Shown: positions 8,764-17,864, counted from the stretch's first letter. The stretch is 35,196 bases of DNA from Acidobacteriaceae bacterium (GCA_027452125.1 DAIDGZ010000109.1:1-35196), one strand, 5' to 3'. The notes: a model not told the origin generated them from the letters alone. Numbers and translations are program-made.

Positions 8764-11700
8764 CTAGAAGGTGATCTTGGCGGAGGCCTGGAGGGAGCGC
8801 CCGCCGCCGATACCGTTGACCGTGCCCTGGCCGCTGCCGACAGTGCCGGTGATCTGGCCGAAGTTGCCGGCGGTGATGCTGCCGGTGTTGGGGTTGGCGA
8901 ACTGCGGCGTGTTGCTCAACTGGAACGCGTCGATGCGCAGGTTGAGGGCAGTTTCACGCCATAGGGAGAGCTGCTTGGCCAGGGAGAGGTTGTCCTGGAG
9001 GTAGCCAGGGCCACGGAACTGGTTGCGGCCGGTGTTGCCGAGACCCGGATTGGGGCAGGGCGTGGTGGAGTTGGGGCAGCCCGAGGGCTGTGAGAACGAG
9101 CTGGGATCGAACCACTGGTGGCCGGAGCCGATGCCGTGGAGAACGTGGAGGTTGCCGGTGATGCTGGCGGTTTGATCGGTGCCCGGTGTGTTGAGCGTAC
9201 CGCCGTTGGCGAGAACGGTGAAGGGAGTACCCGATACGGCAGAGATGATGCCGCTCAACTGCCAGCCACCGGCGATGAGATCGCCCGCGCGAGAGTTAAA
9301 GAGGGAGTGGCCGCGGCCCATAGGCAGAGCCCAGGTAAAGGTCTGCTCGTAGTTCTTGGCGCGGTCGTAGTCGGCGGGACCGTAGTTGCGGCGGAAGTTT
9401 GCGAAGAAGCGCAGACCGCCGTCGTCTCCACTGAAGTAGTTGAGTTCCTTGCCCCAGGTGAAGGCGGTGGTGAAGGAGAAGCCATGCGAGAAGCGCTTGG
9501 TGAGCTGCGTCTGCAGGGACTCGTAGTTGGTGGAGAAGGGGAGGAAGAACTGGTTGGTGGCCGCGGTGCGTCCGAATGTCGCGTATTGCGGGTCGGACTT
9601 GGGGCCGCCGCCATAGGTGCTGGGCAGGTTGATGTTCTGGCCGCTGTCGATATCTACGCCGTGGTTGGCGACATAGGCGACCTGGAGCGAGTAGTCGCTG
9701 CCGAAGGCCTGCTGTACGACGGCGTTCCAGGACATAGCGTAGGGGTTTTTGTAGTTGAGGGGGATGTAGGTGTAGACCTGGCTGGTGAGCTGCGGCGTGT
9801 TGGCCTGGATGATTCCGTTGGAGGGAATAGCAACCGGGACCGGGGCCGGGAAGCCCGCCTGGAAGGTGGCTACGGTGACGCCATCGGAGAGCACGGCCGG
9901 AGTGTAGCTGGAGCCCACCGGCTGATAGCTGTTGTTGGCGCGAACCGGGAAGTTGTAGGCGTAGGTGTTGTCAGGGAACGGCGTGTAGCTGATGCCGAAG
10001 CCTGCACGGAGCACCGTGCTATCGGTGACGCGGTAGGAGACGCCGGTGCGTGGCTCGAAGTAGCGATAGCGGGTTTCCATGCCTAGATTGGCAGGATTGC
10101 CGCCGACGCCGGCGATGACCAGAGTGTTGTTAGTTGGGTTGTAGTTGGAGAAGCCGCCGGAGTGACGCGGGGTGGCCGGCGGGAAGAAGGACCAGCGCAG
10201 GCCGTAGTCGACGGTCATCTTGGGCGAGGCCTGCCACTTGTCGCCGCCGTAGGCGAAGAACCACCACTGGCGATAGGCAGGGAAGAAGGTGTTGAGGTCG
10301 CGGCCGGTCTGGCTGGGCACGTCGAGCAGGAAGCTGGCCATATCGTTGGCGATGTTGGTCTTGGCTCCGGACTGCGAGGTCTGGAGATCGCCAAAGGTGA
10401 AGGCGCCGCGAGGGCTGAAGGTTTGATCCTGCAGCAGATCGTCGCGGACACGGCGGAGGTCAATGCCCCACTTGAAGGTGTGGTTGCCGGAGATCCGCGT
10501 CCAGTTGTTGACGATGTCGATGTTGGATTCGGCGCGAATCCAGGGCAGGGAGGCGGAGTAGCCAACGATGGGGTTGGAGAATCCGCCATTGATGGTGATG
10601 CCGACCTGGCCGGTGGTGAAGGGCTGGCCGGAGAGGTTGACGCCGGGGACGCCGATGGTGGTGGCATCGTTGGTGCCGTAGTCATTTGGCGAGGCCTGGT
10701 TGCGCAGGTGAGCTACGCCAATGCGGACTTCGGTGAGGAAGCGAGGCGAGAAGACGTGGTTGTAGTTGCCGCCGGTGCTGTAGGCGGTCTGCGTGCCCTT
10801 GGCCTCAAAGCCGCCGGCTGCCGGGCCGCCGAAGAAGGGGCCGAAGGCAGGAGCCTGGAAGGTGTTGGTCTTCTGATAGCTGTAGCGGTAGCTGAGGTGG
10901 TTGCTCTCGCTGGGCGCGTAGTCCGACTTGAGGTCGAAGCTATTGGCGGTTTTGCTGAAGGGCAGGTTGGTGGTGTAGTTGTTGGAGGGGTTATACAGCG
11001 GCTTGGTGGAGTTAAGTGTGCCGTATTTCCCCGCACCGGCAACGATTCCCTTGAGCATTGCCAGGGAGACCGGGTTGATGCGGTTGACGGGAATCTGGTT
11101 ATTGGCGAACGGGGTACGGGGATGGGCAGTAGAGCCATCGCCGGTGGCCGGGTCGTAGATCTGGCCGGCGCCGCCGTTGAGCGCTCCGCTCAGGTCCACA
11201 TAACCGGAGCCGTTATTGGTGTACCAGCGTGCGTCAGGCACGGTGAAGGTACTGGAAATATTCTCGCCGTCGGTGGTGCGCAGGTAGTCGCCGAAGATGA
11301 AGAGCTTGTCCTTGATGATGGGACCGCCGGCGCTGGCGCCGAAGTAGTTGTAGGCGAGGTGGCCGAGCGGACCGCCGAAGTAGGAGCGGGCGTTAACGGC
11401 GTTGTTCTGGATGTACTCAAAGGCCGAACCATGGAATTTGTTGGTACCGGACTTGAGGGTGACGTTGGTGACTGCGCCGATGGCGCGGCCCAGTTCCGCC
11501 TCGAAGTTGTTGGTGGAGATGTCGACGGACTGGATGGCCTCGGCTGGAGGAATGAGGATCTGCAGCAGGCCGGTGCGCTCGTCGTCGTCAATACCTTCAA
11601 TCTGGTAGAGGTTGCCAAGGCGAGGCATGCCGTTGGCTTCCGTTTGCAGCGAGGCCTGGGGGTTGAAGAACTGGGAGTGCTGGAAGACGGCCGGCGCGGT

Positions 11701-12204
11701 GCCGGGAACCACATTGAGCAGAGACTGGAAGTTGTTGCCAGTGGTCAGAGGCAAAGAGGAGATTTCAGCGGACTGCAGCTTGGTGCTGATATCGGCGCGG
11801 TCCGTTTGCAACTGCGGCGGGGCCTCAGTGACGACGACGGTCTGTGTGACTTCGCCGGGCTGTAGGGAGAAGTCCACGCGGACGGAGGTATTGGTGAGCA
11901 GATTGATGTTGCTCTGCTGGGTGGCTTTGAAGCCGCTGGCTTCACTCTTGATGGTATACAGGCCGGGCTGCATGTCCGGGAAGGTGTAGTTGCCGCTGCC
12001 GTTGGTTTGCGCGGTGTGGACTGCACCGGTAGTTGTCAGCGTGGCAGTCACTTTTGCATTGACCACGGCTGCGCCGGTGGCGTCGGTCACTGTACCGAGC
12101 AGAGTTCCACTGACGGCCTGGCCGAGCGCAGACTGCGCAATGCCGAACACAAGCAGGGCAGCGAAGAATCCCCAGAGGGGCCTCCACAACTTGCGTTGAA
12201 TCAT
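8764..12204 (-). CDS. Oar-like TonB-dependent receptor with carboxypeptidase-regulatory-like domain
   Basis: The product has 1146 residues. The ATG at 12204 is chosen over an upstream in-frame ATG at 12276 because GGAGG (12211-12215 on the complement) sits six bases before it and the protein then starts with a signal peptide (MIQRKLWRPLWGFFAALLVF, cleavage near ALGQA at 26-30). Residues about 31-118 are the CarboxypepD_reg-like domain (GTLLGTVTDATGAAVVNAKV), followed by a plug-like region (EISSLPLTTGNNFQSLLNVVPG) and a long barrel ending LQASAKITF. It belongs to the same family as the other two receptors here, but the three differ enough in sequence to suggest different ligands. It is divergent from the one-TM protein at 12769, with a 564-base gap between them. 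The isomerase-like gene lies downstream. Confidence 0.9.
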   Translation of the reverse strand: MIQRKLWRPLWGFFAALLVFGIAQSALGQAVSGTLLGTVTDATGAAVVNAKVTATLTTTGAVHTAQTNGSGNYTFPDMQPGLYTIKSEASGFKATQQSNINLLTNTSVRVDFSLQPGEVTQTVVVTEAPPQLQTDRADISTKLQSAEISSLPLTTGNNFQSLLNVVPGTAPAVFQHSQFFNPQASLQTEANGMPRLGNLYQIEGIDDDERTGLLQILIPPAEAIQSVDISTNNFEAELGRAIGAVTNVTLKSGTNKFHGSAFEYIQNNAVNARSYFGGPLGHLAYNYFGASAGGPIIKDKLFIFGDYLRTTDGENISSTFTVPDARWYTNNGSGYVDLSGALNGGAGQIYDPATGDGSTAHPRTPFANNQIPVNRINPVSLAMLKGIVAGAGKYGTLNSTKPLYNPSNNYTTNLPFSKTANSFDLKSDYAPSESNHLSYRYSYQKTNTFQAPAFGPFFGGPAAGGFEAKGTQTAYSTGGNYNHVFSPRFLTEVRIGVAHLRNQASPNDYGTNDATTIGVPGVNLSGQPFTTGQVGITINGGFSNPIVGYSASLPWIRAESNIDIVNNWTRISGNHTFKWGIDLRRVRDDLLQDQTFSPRGAFTFGDLQTSQSGAKTNIANDMASFLLDVPSQTGRDLNTFFPAYRQWWFFAYGGDKWQASPKMTVDYGLRWSFFPPATPRHSGGFSNYNPTNNTLVIAGVGGNPANLGMETRYRYFEPRTGVSYRVTDSTVLRAGFGISYTPFPDNTYAYNFPVRANNSYQPVGSSYTPAVLSDGVTVATFQAGFPAPVPVAIPSNGIIQANTPQLTSQVYTYIPLNYKNPYAMSWNAVVQQAFGSDYSLQVAYVANHGVDIDSGQNINLPSTYGGGPKSDPQYATFGRTAATNQFFLPFSTNYESLQTQLTKRFSHGFSFTTAFTWGKELNYFSGDDGGLRFFANFRRNYGPADYDRAKNYEQTFTWALPMGRGHSLFNSRAGDLIAGGWQLSGIISAVSGTPFTVLANGGTLNTPGTDQTASITGNLHVLHGIGSGHQWFDPSSFSQPSGCPNSTTPCPNPGLGNTGRNQFRGPGYLQDNLSLAKQLSLWRETALNLRIDAFQLSNTPQFANPNTGSITAGNFGQITGTVGSGQGTVNGIGGGRSLQASAKITF

Positions 12205-12258
12205 CTGAATCCTCCGTAACACGATGCCTTCATCAGGCTTGGGCTTCCTTGTTATGTA

Positions 12259-12565
12259 CTGTGCACATCCAACCATTCATCCGGCCTGTTGTCGCCCGAT
12301 CGGGGAGGCATCAAGCTGGTGGAAGAACGTTCCCACTGGACGTACGCCGCTCTCTTTGACAGGACAAGATTCCCGCGGGACTCGCGATTGCCATGAGAAC
12401 CGAGGGGAACGGTTTGCCTCGTAAGAGATTTGAATACCAATGACAAATTTGCATCCCGAGTGGCTCACCAGTAGAGAGCCAACCGAGCGCATTGCTTCAA
12501 CGCGCGACTTGTGATGCGCCTCTCAGTCCACTTGTCGAAGCTTACGGATTCTGGTCTGTGCACAT
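12259..12565. repeat. Two copies of the palindrome-containing decamer CTGTGCACAT
   Basis: CTGTGCACAT occurs at 12259-12268 and again at 12556-12565, both containing the perfect 8-bp palindrome TGTGCACA. One copy is close to the start of the second receptor and the other nearer the gene at 12769. They could be paired regulator sites bridging the divergent gap, but two 10-base matches in 560 bases are only modest evidence. Confidence 0.3.
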
Positions 12566-12617
12566 GGGGTTGGCAAGAGTAATACCGTATGTTACGGATG
12601 GTGAGGAATGTTACGAG
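12542..12617. promoter_or_regulatory. Cluster of TTACG(GAT) elements in the divergent gap
   Basis: TTACGGAT occurs at 12542-12549 and 12592-12599, and ATGTTACG at 12589-12596 and 12608-12615 (19-base spacing). The middle copy is part of a perfect inverted repeat, CCGTA-TGT-TACGG (12585-12597). The cluster lies about 150-230 bases upstream of the gene at 12769. Such spacing fits an operator cluster for either divergent gene. Confidence 0.35.
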
Positions 12618-12708
12618 TAGAGGATGGTTAGGAAAATCAGCAAGTTAGAGATTTGGTTCCGATGAAGGAAAAGTCTGGGGAGGAGGGATGTTTCGGGCGA
12701 TTTCAGTC

Positions 12709-12738
12709 GTGACAATTTTCAAGGTTGTGGGGTATGCT
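12709..12738 (+). promoter_or_regulatory. Probable promoter of the one-TM regulator-like gene
   Basis: GTGACA (12709-12714) and TATGCT (12733-12738) are 18 bases apart; five and four of six positions match the sigma-70 consensus. Transcription would begin near 12745, leaving a leader of about 25 bases that includes the AAGG ribosome-binding site at 12757-12760. Confidence 0.5.
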
Positions 12739-12768
12739 ACGGTCTACTGAATTGTTAAGGCAGAGACA

Positions 12769-13998
12769 ATGCCGGAGACCTTAAGCCCCGTGGCACCCTG
12801 GGTGCCAACGACTTCCGAAGAACGCGAGCTGGTTCTGAAGGAACTGGAGGGGATTGTTGCAAGCTATCACTTCCGGGGCAGTAAGCGTTATCCGGCGTTT
12901 CTGAAGTTTGTAGTGGATGCAGCGCTGCATGGGCGCGCGCATCACCTGAAAGAGCGCACGCTGGGGGTGGAGGTGTTTGGCCGCGACCCCAACTACGACA
13001 CCAATGCCGATCCTGTGGTGCGGTTCAGCGCCGGCGAGGTGCGTAAGCGGATTGCGCAGTACTACCACGAGAATGGCAATGCAGCGCGGTTGCGGATTGA
13101 GCTGCCGCTGGGCTCGTATGTGCCGGAGTTCATTCTGAGCGCGCATGAGCCGGTTGCCGCGGCGCCGGTAGTGGAACTGCCGATGCAGGCGGCTGCGAGT
13201 CCGCAGACCACGCACAGTGCGCGCGGCGTGTGGGTGGCGGTTCTGATGCTGGCCCTGGCGGGGATGGGGTGGGGCATCTTTACTCTTGTGCGCGCGCATC
13301 GCACAAAGGCGCCAGCGCTCGACATGCAGCAGAGTTTCTGGGCGCCGTTCAGCGCGGGGACACGCCCGGTGCTGATTGCGATTGGCACGAGCCATCCGAA
13401 CAAGATGGCGCCCGAGTCAGCAAACATGAGCTTTTTCGATTACGGAGTGGAGCCGTATCACCACGTGTCGGTGCTGAGCGCGATTGCGCTGGCGCATGTG
13501 GCGGGGATGCTGAAGCAGAGCGACAAGGTCTACGAGGTGAAGGAAGCGCGCGATGCCAGTTTGACGGATATTCGTTCGCGGCCGCTGATCCTGATTGGCG
13601 CAACCAATAATACGTGGACGATGCACCTGGTGAGCGGGCTGCGGTATCGCTTTGCATTCGATGGTCGAATTGCTTTGGTTCAGGACAGCCAGAACCCCGG
13701 CAACACCGCGTGGCGGCTGGACTACTCTGTGCCGTTTGCTTCGATAGCCAGCGATTATGCGATTGTGGCGCGGTTCCATGACGCCACGACCGAGGGGCCG
13801 GTGATGGTGGTGGCTGGGTTGGGTTTCTATGGGACCGAAGCAGCCAGCGAACTGGTGGAGTCGAAGCAGTATATGGACGCGGTGCTGAAGACCTTGCCGG
13901 CGGGCTGGGAAGAAAAAAATGTTGAGCTGGTGATCAAGACAGACGTGATCGACAATAAGGGTGGTCCGCCGGTGTTGCTGGCCAGCACGGTGTGGTAG
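12769..13998 (+). CDS. One-TM protein with putative DNA-binding-like cytoplasmic N-terminus; function unknown
   Basis: The 409-residue product has three parts. Residues about 16-122 form a conserved-looking block (SKRYPAFLKFVVDAAL, LKERTLGVEVFGRD, YDTNADPVVRFSAGEVRKRIAQYY, LRIELPLGSYVPEF). From memory this block starts many acidobacterial proteins and is often followed by a TM helix; its mix of helices and a final beta-hairpin suggests a winged-helix relative, which is inference. Residues about 153-176 are one transmembrane helix with Arg and Lys after it. Residues 180-409 are a soluble domain, probably extracytoplasmic, that I do not recognise. The layout recalls CadC/ToxR-type one-component membrane regulators. 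It faces the second receptor gene across a gap with repeated TTACG elements, and may sense a signal linked to that receptor. Confidence 0.6.
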   Translation: MPETLSPVAPWVPTTSEERELVLKELEGIVASYHFRGSKRYPAFLKFVVDAALHGRAHHLKERTLGVEVFGRDPNYDTNADPVVRFSAGEVRKRIAQYYHENGNAARLRIELPLGSYVPEFILSAHEPVAAAPVVELPMQAAASPQTTHSARGVWVAVLMLALAGMGWGIFTLVRAHRTKAPALDMQQSFWAPFSAGTRPVLIAIGTSHPNKMAPESANMSFFDYGVEPYHHVSVLSAIALAHVAGMLKQSDKVYEVKEARDASLTDIRSRPLILIGATNNTWTMHLVSGLRYRFAFDGRIALVQDSQNPGNTAWRLDYSVPFASIASDYAIVARFHDATTEGPVMVVAGLGFYGTEAASELVESKQYMDAVLKTLPAGWEEKNVELVIKTDVIDNKGGPPVLLASTVW

Positions 13999-14050
13999 TA
14001 GATGGCGGATTGCGCGCCTGCCGCATGAAGGCGAACCCTTCCCCCGGGTT

Positions 14051-14079
14051 TTGCCTGACGCGCAGAATATACCTAAAAC
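14051..14079 (+). promoter_or_regulatory. Possible promoter of hddA-hddC
   Basis: TTGCCT (14051-14056) and TAAAAC (14074-14079) are separated by 17 bases, each matching four of six positions. It lies in the 210-base gap before hddA. Confidence 0.3.
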
Positions 14080-14208
14080 GCATACAACTTTGTGGGCTGC
14101 GTGCAGATGGATGCAACTGGTCCTGACCATTCCGGTACCTTTCAGGAGCGGGAGGGCGATAAATGCTGCGGCTGCGGTTATGCTCACGGAGGAGGGGGAG
14201 CAAGAACG

Positions 14209-15273
14209 ATGCTGATACGGAGTCGTGCGCCATTGCGCCTGGGGCTGGCAGGGGGAGGCACCGACGTATCTCCCTATTGCGATGAGTTTGGCGGAGCCAT
14301 TCTGAACGCAACCATCGACTACTACGCGTACACGACACTCGAACCGCTGGAGAGCGGGCGCGTTGTCTTTCATTCGGCCGATCTGGGAGCGAGTGCGGAG
14401 TATGCGGCGGAGCCGGTGCTGGCGCCGGATGGGCATTTGGATCTGTTCAAGGCGGTTTACAACCACGTGGTGCGGGAGTACTGCGGCGGCAAGGCGCTCA
14501 GCCTGCGCATGAGCACGCGGGTGGATGTGCCGGCGGGCTCGGGACTTGGTTCCTCCTCGACACTGGTGGTGGCTATGCTGGCCGCGTATGTGGAGTGGCT
14601 GAATCTGCCGCTGGGCGACTATGAGATTGCACGCACGGCGTACGTGATTGAGCGCGAAGAGGCGGGGCTGCAGGGCGGCAAGCAGGACCAGTATGCGGCG
14701 GCGTTTGGCGGCTTCAACTTTATGGAGTTTGGCAGGAACGGCCGGGTGCTGGTGAATCCGCTGCGCATGAAGGACTGGGTGGTGTCCGAACTGGAGGCAT
14801 CGATACTGCTGTACTACACCGGGCAGTCGCGGGCGTCGGGAGACATTATCCAGGAGCAGTCGCGCAACGTGCGGGAGCGCAATGAAGAGGCGCTGGAGGC
14901 GATGCACGCGATCAAGGAAGAGGCCTTCCGGATGAAGGAGTGCCTGCTGCGCGGTGATTTCACGCGGCTTCACGAGGTGCTGCGCCGCAGCTGGGAATCG
15001 AAGAAGCGCATGGCGCGCAAGATCACGAATGAGCACATTGAGCGCATTTATCACTGCGCATTGGACGCAGGAGCGCACTGCGCGAAGATTTCCGGCGCGG
15101 GCGGCGGCGGCTTCATGGTGTTTCTCACCGATCCGGTGCATACCGATGAGGTGGTGGCGGCGCTGAAGGCAAGCCACGAAGGCGGAACGGTATACCGCTG
15201 TCACTTTACCGGGGCAGGCGTTCACGCATGGAAGGCGCCGGCCAAGGCCGCAGGCGAGAGTTCCGATCTGTAA
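14209..15273 (+). CDS. hddA: D-glycero-alpha-D-manno-heptose 7-phosphate kinase (GHMP family)
   Basis: The 354-residue product begins at the ATG at 14209, with GGAGGGGGAG (14191-14200) eight bases upstream; in-frame sequence further upstream is not family-like. The start RSRAPLRLGLAGGGTDVSPY (residues 4-23) is typical of the HddA/fucokinase branch of GHMP kinases. PAGSGLGSSS at 109-118 is the GHMP nucleotide-binding motif, and AKISGAGGGGFMVFL near the C-terminus is the third conserved motif. HddA phosphorylates D-glycero-alpha-D-manno-heptose 7-phosphate at C1 on the way to GDP-heptose, used in S-layer or surface polysaccharide glycosylation. The next gene, 29 bases downstream, encodes the matching nucleotidyltransferase, which strengthens the assignment. 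An L-fucose or related kinase is the main alternative. Confidence 0.82.
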   Translation: MLIRSRAPLRLGLAGGGTDVSPYCDEFGGAILNATIDYYAYTTLEPLESGRVVFHSADLGASAEYAAEPVLAPDGHLDLFKAVYNHVVREYCGGKALSLRMSTRVDVPAGSGLGSSSTLVVAMLAAYVEWLNLPLGDYEIARTAYVIEREEAGLQGGKQDQYAAAFGGFNFMEFGRNGRVLVNPLRMKDWVVSELEASILLYYTGQSRASGDIIQEQSRNVRERNEEALEAMHAIKEEAFRMKECLLRGDFTRLHEVLRRSWESKKRMARKITNEHIERIYHCALDAGAHCAKISGAGGGGFMVFLTDPVHTDEVVAALKASHEGGTVYRCHFTGAGVHAWKAPAKAAGESSDL

Positions 15274-15302
15274 GCGCAACCCGATCAAGAGGACAGACAC
15301 GC

Positions 15303-15998
15303 ATGGAAGCAATCATCCTGGCGGGCGGTTTGGGAACGCGGCTGGCGTCGCGGATCAGCGGCATCCCCAAGCCGATGGCGCCGGTTGCGGGAAGGCCCTT
15401 TCTGGAGATCCTGCTGCGGCAATTGAAGAGCGCTGGGTGCGGGCGAGTGGTGTTGTCCGTGGGGCATCTGCATGAGGTGATCGAAAGGCACTTTGGCACC
15501 GGCTTTGCGGGGATGCAGGTGGACTACTCGATTGAGCACACGCCGCTGGGCACGGGCGGAGCGTTGCGCGCAGCATTGGCGCTGGGCAGGGAAGACGCGA
15601 TGCTGGCGCTGAATGGGGACACGTTTCTGCAGGCCGACTACGCCGCGCTGCTGCGCTTTCATGCGGCAGCAGGCACGGCCATGAGCATGGCGGTGACGCA
15701 GCAGCCGGACATTGCCCGCTATGGCGGGGTAGTGATCGAGAAGGAGCGCGTGACCGGATTTGAAGAGAAGGGGCGCAGCGGTCCGGGATGGATCAACGCT
15801 GGAGCGTATGCGCTGAACCGGAATCTGCCTTGGCCGCAGGGGCTGGGAGAACGCTTCTCGTTTGAGAAAGACTTTCTGGCGCCGGAGATTGCACAACTGG
15901 CGCCAGCAGCCTACAAGGTGGACGGGTTCTTCCTGGATATTGGCGTGCCTGAAGATCTAGAGAGAGCGCAAACGGAACTGGCCAGCGTCGCCTTATAA
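15303..15998 (+). CDS. hddC: Sugar-1-phosphate nucleotidyltransferase, probable heptose-1-phosphate guanylyltransferase
   Basis: The 231-residue product starts at the ATG at 15303, with AAGAGGA (15287-15293) nine bases upstream. MEAIILAGGLGTRL is the nucleotide-binding signature of NTP-transferases and is followed by PKPMAPVAGRPFLE; LALNGDTFLQADY carries the metal-binding Asp, and VDGFFLDIGVPEDLERAQ is the usual C-terminal end of HddC/RmlA-like single-domain enzymes. Next to hddA, the likely reaction is GTP plus D-glycero-alpha-D-manno-heptose 1-phosphate giving GDP-heptose. The two earlier pathway enzymes, sedoheptulose-7-phosphate isomerase and heptose bisphosphate phosphatase, are not in the window. 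Without the neighbour the substrate would be open (mannose or glucose type). Confidence 0.78.
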   Translation: MEAIILAGGLGTRLASRISGIPKPMAPVAGRPFLEILLRQLKSAGCGRVVLSVGHLHEVIERHFGTGFAGMQVDYSIEHTPLGTGGALRAALALGREDAMLALNGDTFLQADYAALLRFHAAAGTAMSMAVTQQPDIARYGGVVIEKERVTGFEEKGRSGPGWINAGAYALNRNLPWPQGLGERFSFEKDFLAPEIAQLAPAAYKVDGFFLDIGVPEDLERAQTELASVAL

Positions 15999-16010
15999 CT
16001 CCACGGCGGA

Positions 16011-17837
16011 TCACCAGACCTTGAGATCGACATTGCCCTGGCCGGGCTGCGCGAATGGTCCCGGCACGGGATTTGCGGCGCTCCTGCTCCTGCCAAAGTA
16101 ATCTGTGTCGATACGGACGGGTGCGCCGTTGGGCTGCTCATACGGCAGGGAGGAAATGGCTGTCTTCGCGAGCAGAGCGCTGGTCACTATTTTGTGCGGT
16201 TGCGCGGCTGTCCATTGCTTGTCATAGCGCATTTGCAGATAGAGGCCGCGCGGCCTGGCGAGCAACTGGAGTCCGGGATCGAAGCCGGGCAAAACTACGG
16301 CGTGCGTATCGAACCGAGATGGCCTGGCTCCATCGAGGTAGACGTTGCCATCCATCGTCATGGGTAATGGAACCTTGTTATAGACACTCAGATCGGAGCG
16401 CTTCACAAAAATGTTGTTGTAGAAGCGGTCGTCGCCTGCGGGATTGTCGTGGTAGCCGGCAACCGATGTGGAATGCGGTTGGAGGTATGGGGTCTGGCGG
16501 TTGTCGTACGGCAGCCGGCTAATTGTTCCAGCGAACAAGTTCTGGATATAGGCTCCGCCCTGGGAGTTGTCGCGCAGCGACACGGAGGAGAGAAGCAGGT
16601 TATTCGAAAAGAGAAACGGGCCGTGATTCACCTCAACAAATACATCTTCATCGTTCTCGTGGAAGAGATTTCGCGAGACGCGCGTGCCCTGCGCCATCCA
16701 GTCGAGCCATAGACCTCGCGGGGTGCGATAGATGTTGTTGCCGGCGATCAGGGTGTCGACTGCCCCGTGAAACTTGATGCCGGCGATCTCTGCTCCACCA
16801 AACGAGCGCTGAGTGTGAATGTCGTGGATCGTGTTGCCGGTGATGGTGCTGAAGGCGGCGCCGAGGCTGCCGACAATGCCGGTCTGGCCACAGTGATCGA
16901 TGGTGTTATTGCGGACGATGTGCCAGCCGATGTTCTGCTTTGACCATCCGTCAGCGAGAGCGCGGCGGATGGTCTCAACGTAACCCTTGGCGGAGTTGGC
17001 AGAGGTGTTGTCCCACTGGTCTCCATATTTGCCCAGAGAGACACAGGAAGAAGCGGCATTGCGGATTACGTTGTTCTCAATGATCCAGCCCCTGCTCCAA
17101 TGCGGGCCGATGATTCCAGTTTGCAGCGCAGTGGGTGGAGCCCACTGGGTAGCCGCATCTTCCAGGATGAAGCCGCGCACCGTGATGTAACTGATGCCGG
17201 TTTTTTGCGGGAAGAAGACGGTTTGGCGGACATTGATCTCGACGCGGTGCTGGTTCGGATCGATGTTTCTGAATTGCGCCCAGATGGTCGTATGCGTGTC
17301 ATCCACCTGCCCGAACCAGAGCGCATCCCCTTCTGTGGATTTCATGACCTGCTCAAGACTGGCAGCTTCGGCGAGCCACGCACCATCGAGATACACCTGA
17401 CCGGTGTGATGGGTGCGGCCCATCGGGTTGAACCAGTCTCCGTGGATGACATCCTTATAGGGATTGAATGCGCCGAAGAACGCATTCGGAAGAGCTATCT
17501 TCCAGACATTGCCCGTAACCCTTACCCAGTGCTTTACCTCTTCGGCGCCGGTAATCACTACCTTTGCGCCCGGTGCAGCCTCATAGACGATGCGCCGGGT
17601 ATCCGACATGCCTCCGCGCGGTGGACTGACGCGTTCGCGGTATACCCCAGCGCGTACAACGATGACATCGCCCGGCTGGGCCAGATCGGCCGCGTGCTGA
17701 ATGGTACGGAACGGCGCAACAGCTGTGCCTGGGTTTGTGTTGCTGCCATCCACAGCGACATAGAAGGTGCTGGCCTGCGCCGCGACAGCGAAGGCCAGCA
17801 ATGCCAGAGATGCAGCGAAGAGTTTGCCGCGAACCAT
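16011..17837 (-). CDS. Secreted right-handed parallel beta-helix protein (pectate-lyase-like fold)
   Basis: The 608-residue product has a signal peptide (MVRGKLFAASLALLAFAVAAQA), with AAGGAG just before the ATG at 17837. Residues about 23-80 (FYVAVDGSNTNPGT, FRTIQHAADLAQPGDVIVVRAGVYRE) are the DUF1565-like opening typical of beta-helix proteins. The body has repeated short strands rich in N and G (IIENNVIRNAAS, IVRNNTIDHCGQTGI, ITGNTIHDIHTQ, IAGNNIYRTPRG), as in parallel beta-helix repeats. Such proteins include pectate lyases, alginate epimerases and glycoside hydrolases; the catalytic residues cannot be assigned by eye. It begins 27 bases after the GH1 gene on the same strand, so the two probably form an operon for polysaccharide or glycoside breakdown. 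It is convergent with hddC, ending 13 bases away. Confidence 0.85.
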   Translation of the reverse strand: MVRGKLFAASLALLAFAVAAQASTFYVAVDGSNTNPGTAVAPFRTIQHAADLAQPGDVIVVRAGVYRERVSPPRGGMSDTRRIVYEAAPGAKVVITGAEEVKHWVRVTGNVWKIALPNAFFGAFNPYKDVIHGDWFNPMGRTHHTGQVYLDGAWLAEAASLEQVMKSTEGDALWFGQVDDTHTTIWAQFRNIDPNQHRVEINVRQTVFFPQKTGISYITVRGFILEDAATQWAPPTALQTGIIGPHWSRGWIIENNVIRNAASSCVSLGKYGDQWDNTSANSAKGYVETIRRALADGWSKQNIGWHIVRNNTIDHCGQTGIVGSLGAAFSTITGNTIHDIHTQRSFGGAEIAGIKFHGAVDTLIAGNNIYRTPRGLWLDWMAQGTRVSRNLFHENDEDVFVEVNHGPFLFSNNLLLSSVSLRDNSQGGAYIQNLFAGTISRLPYDNRQTPYLQPHSTSVAGYHDNPAGDDRFYNNIFVKRSDLSVYNKVPLPMTMDGNVYLDGARPSRFDTHAVVLPGFDPGLQLLARPRGLYLQMRYDKQWTAAQPHKIVTSALLAKTAISSLPYEQPNGAPVRIDTDYFGRSRSAANPVPGPFAQPGQGNVDLKVW

Positions 17838-17864
17838 AAGTGCTCCTTCAGAGCATCTGCGCCG

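Noticed and set aside
10162-11865. A 567-codon open frame on the plus strand opposite the second receptor
   Set aside because: Its composition is that of a reversed receptor gene; the minus-strand frame has signal peptide, domains and C-terminal aromatic.
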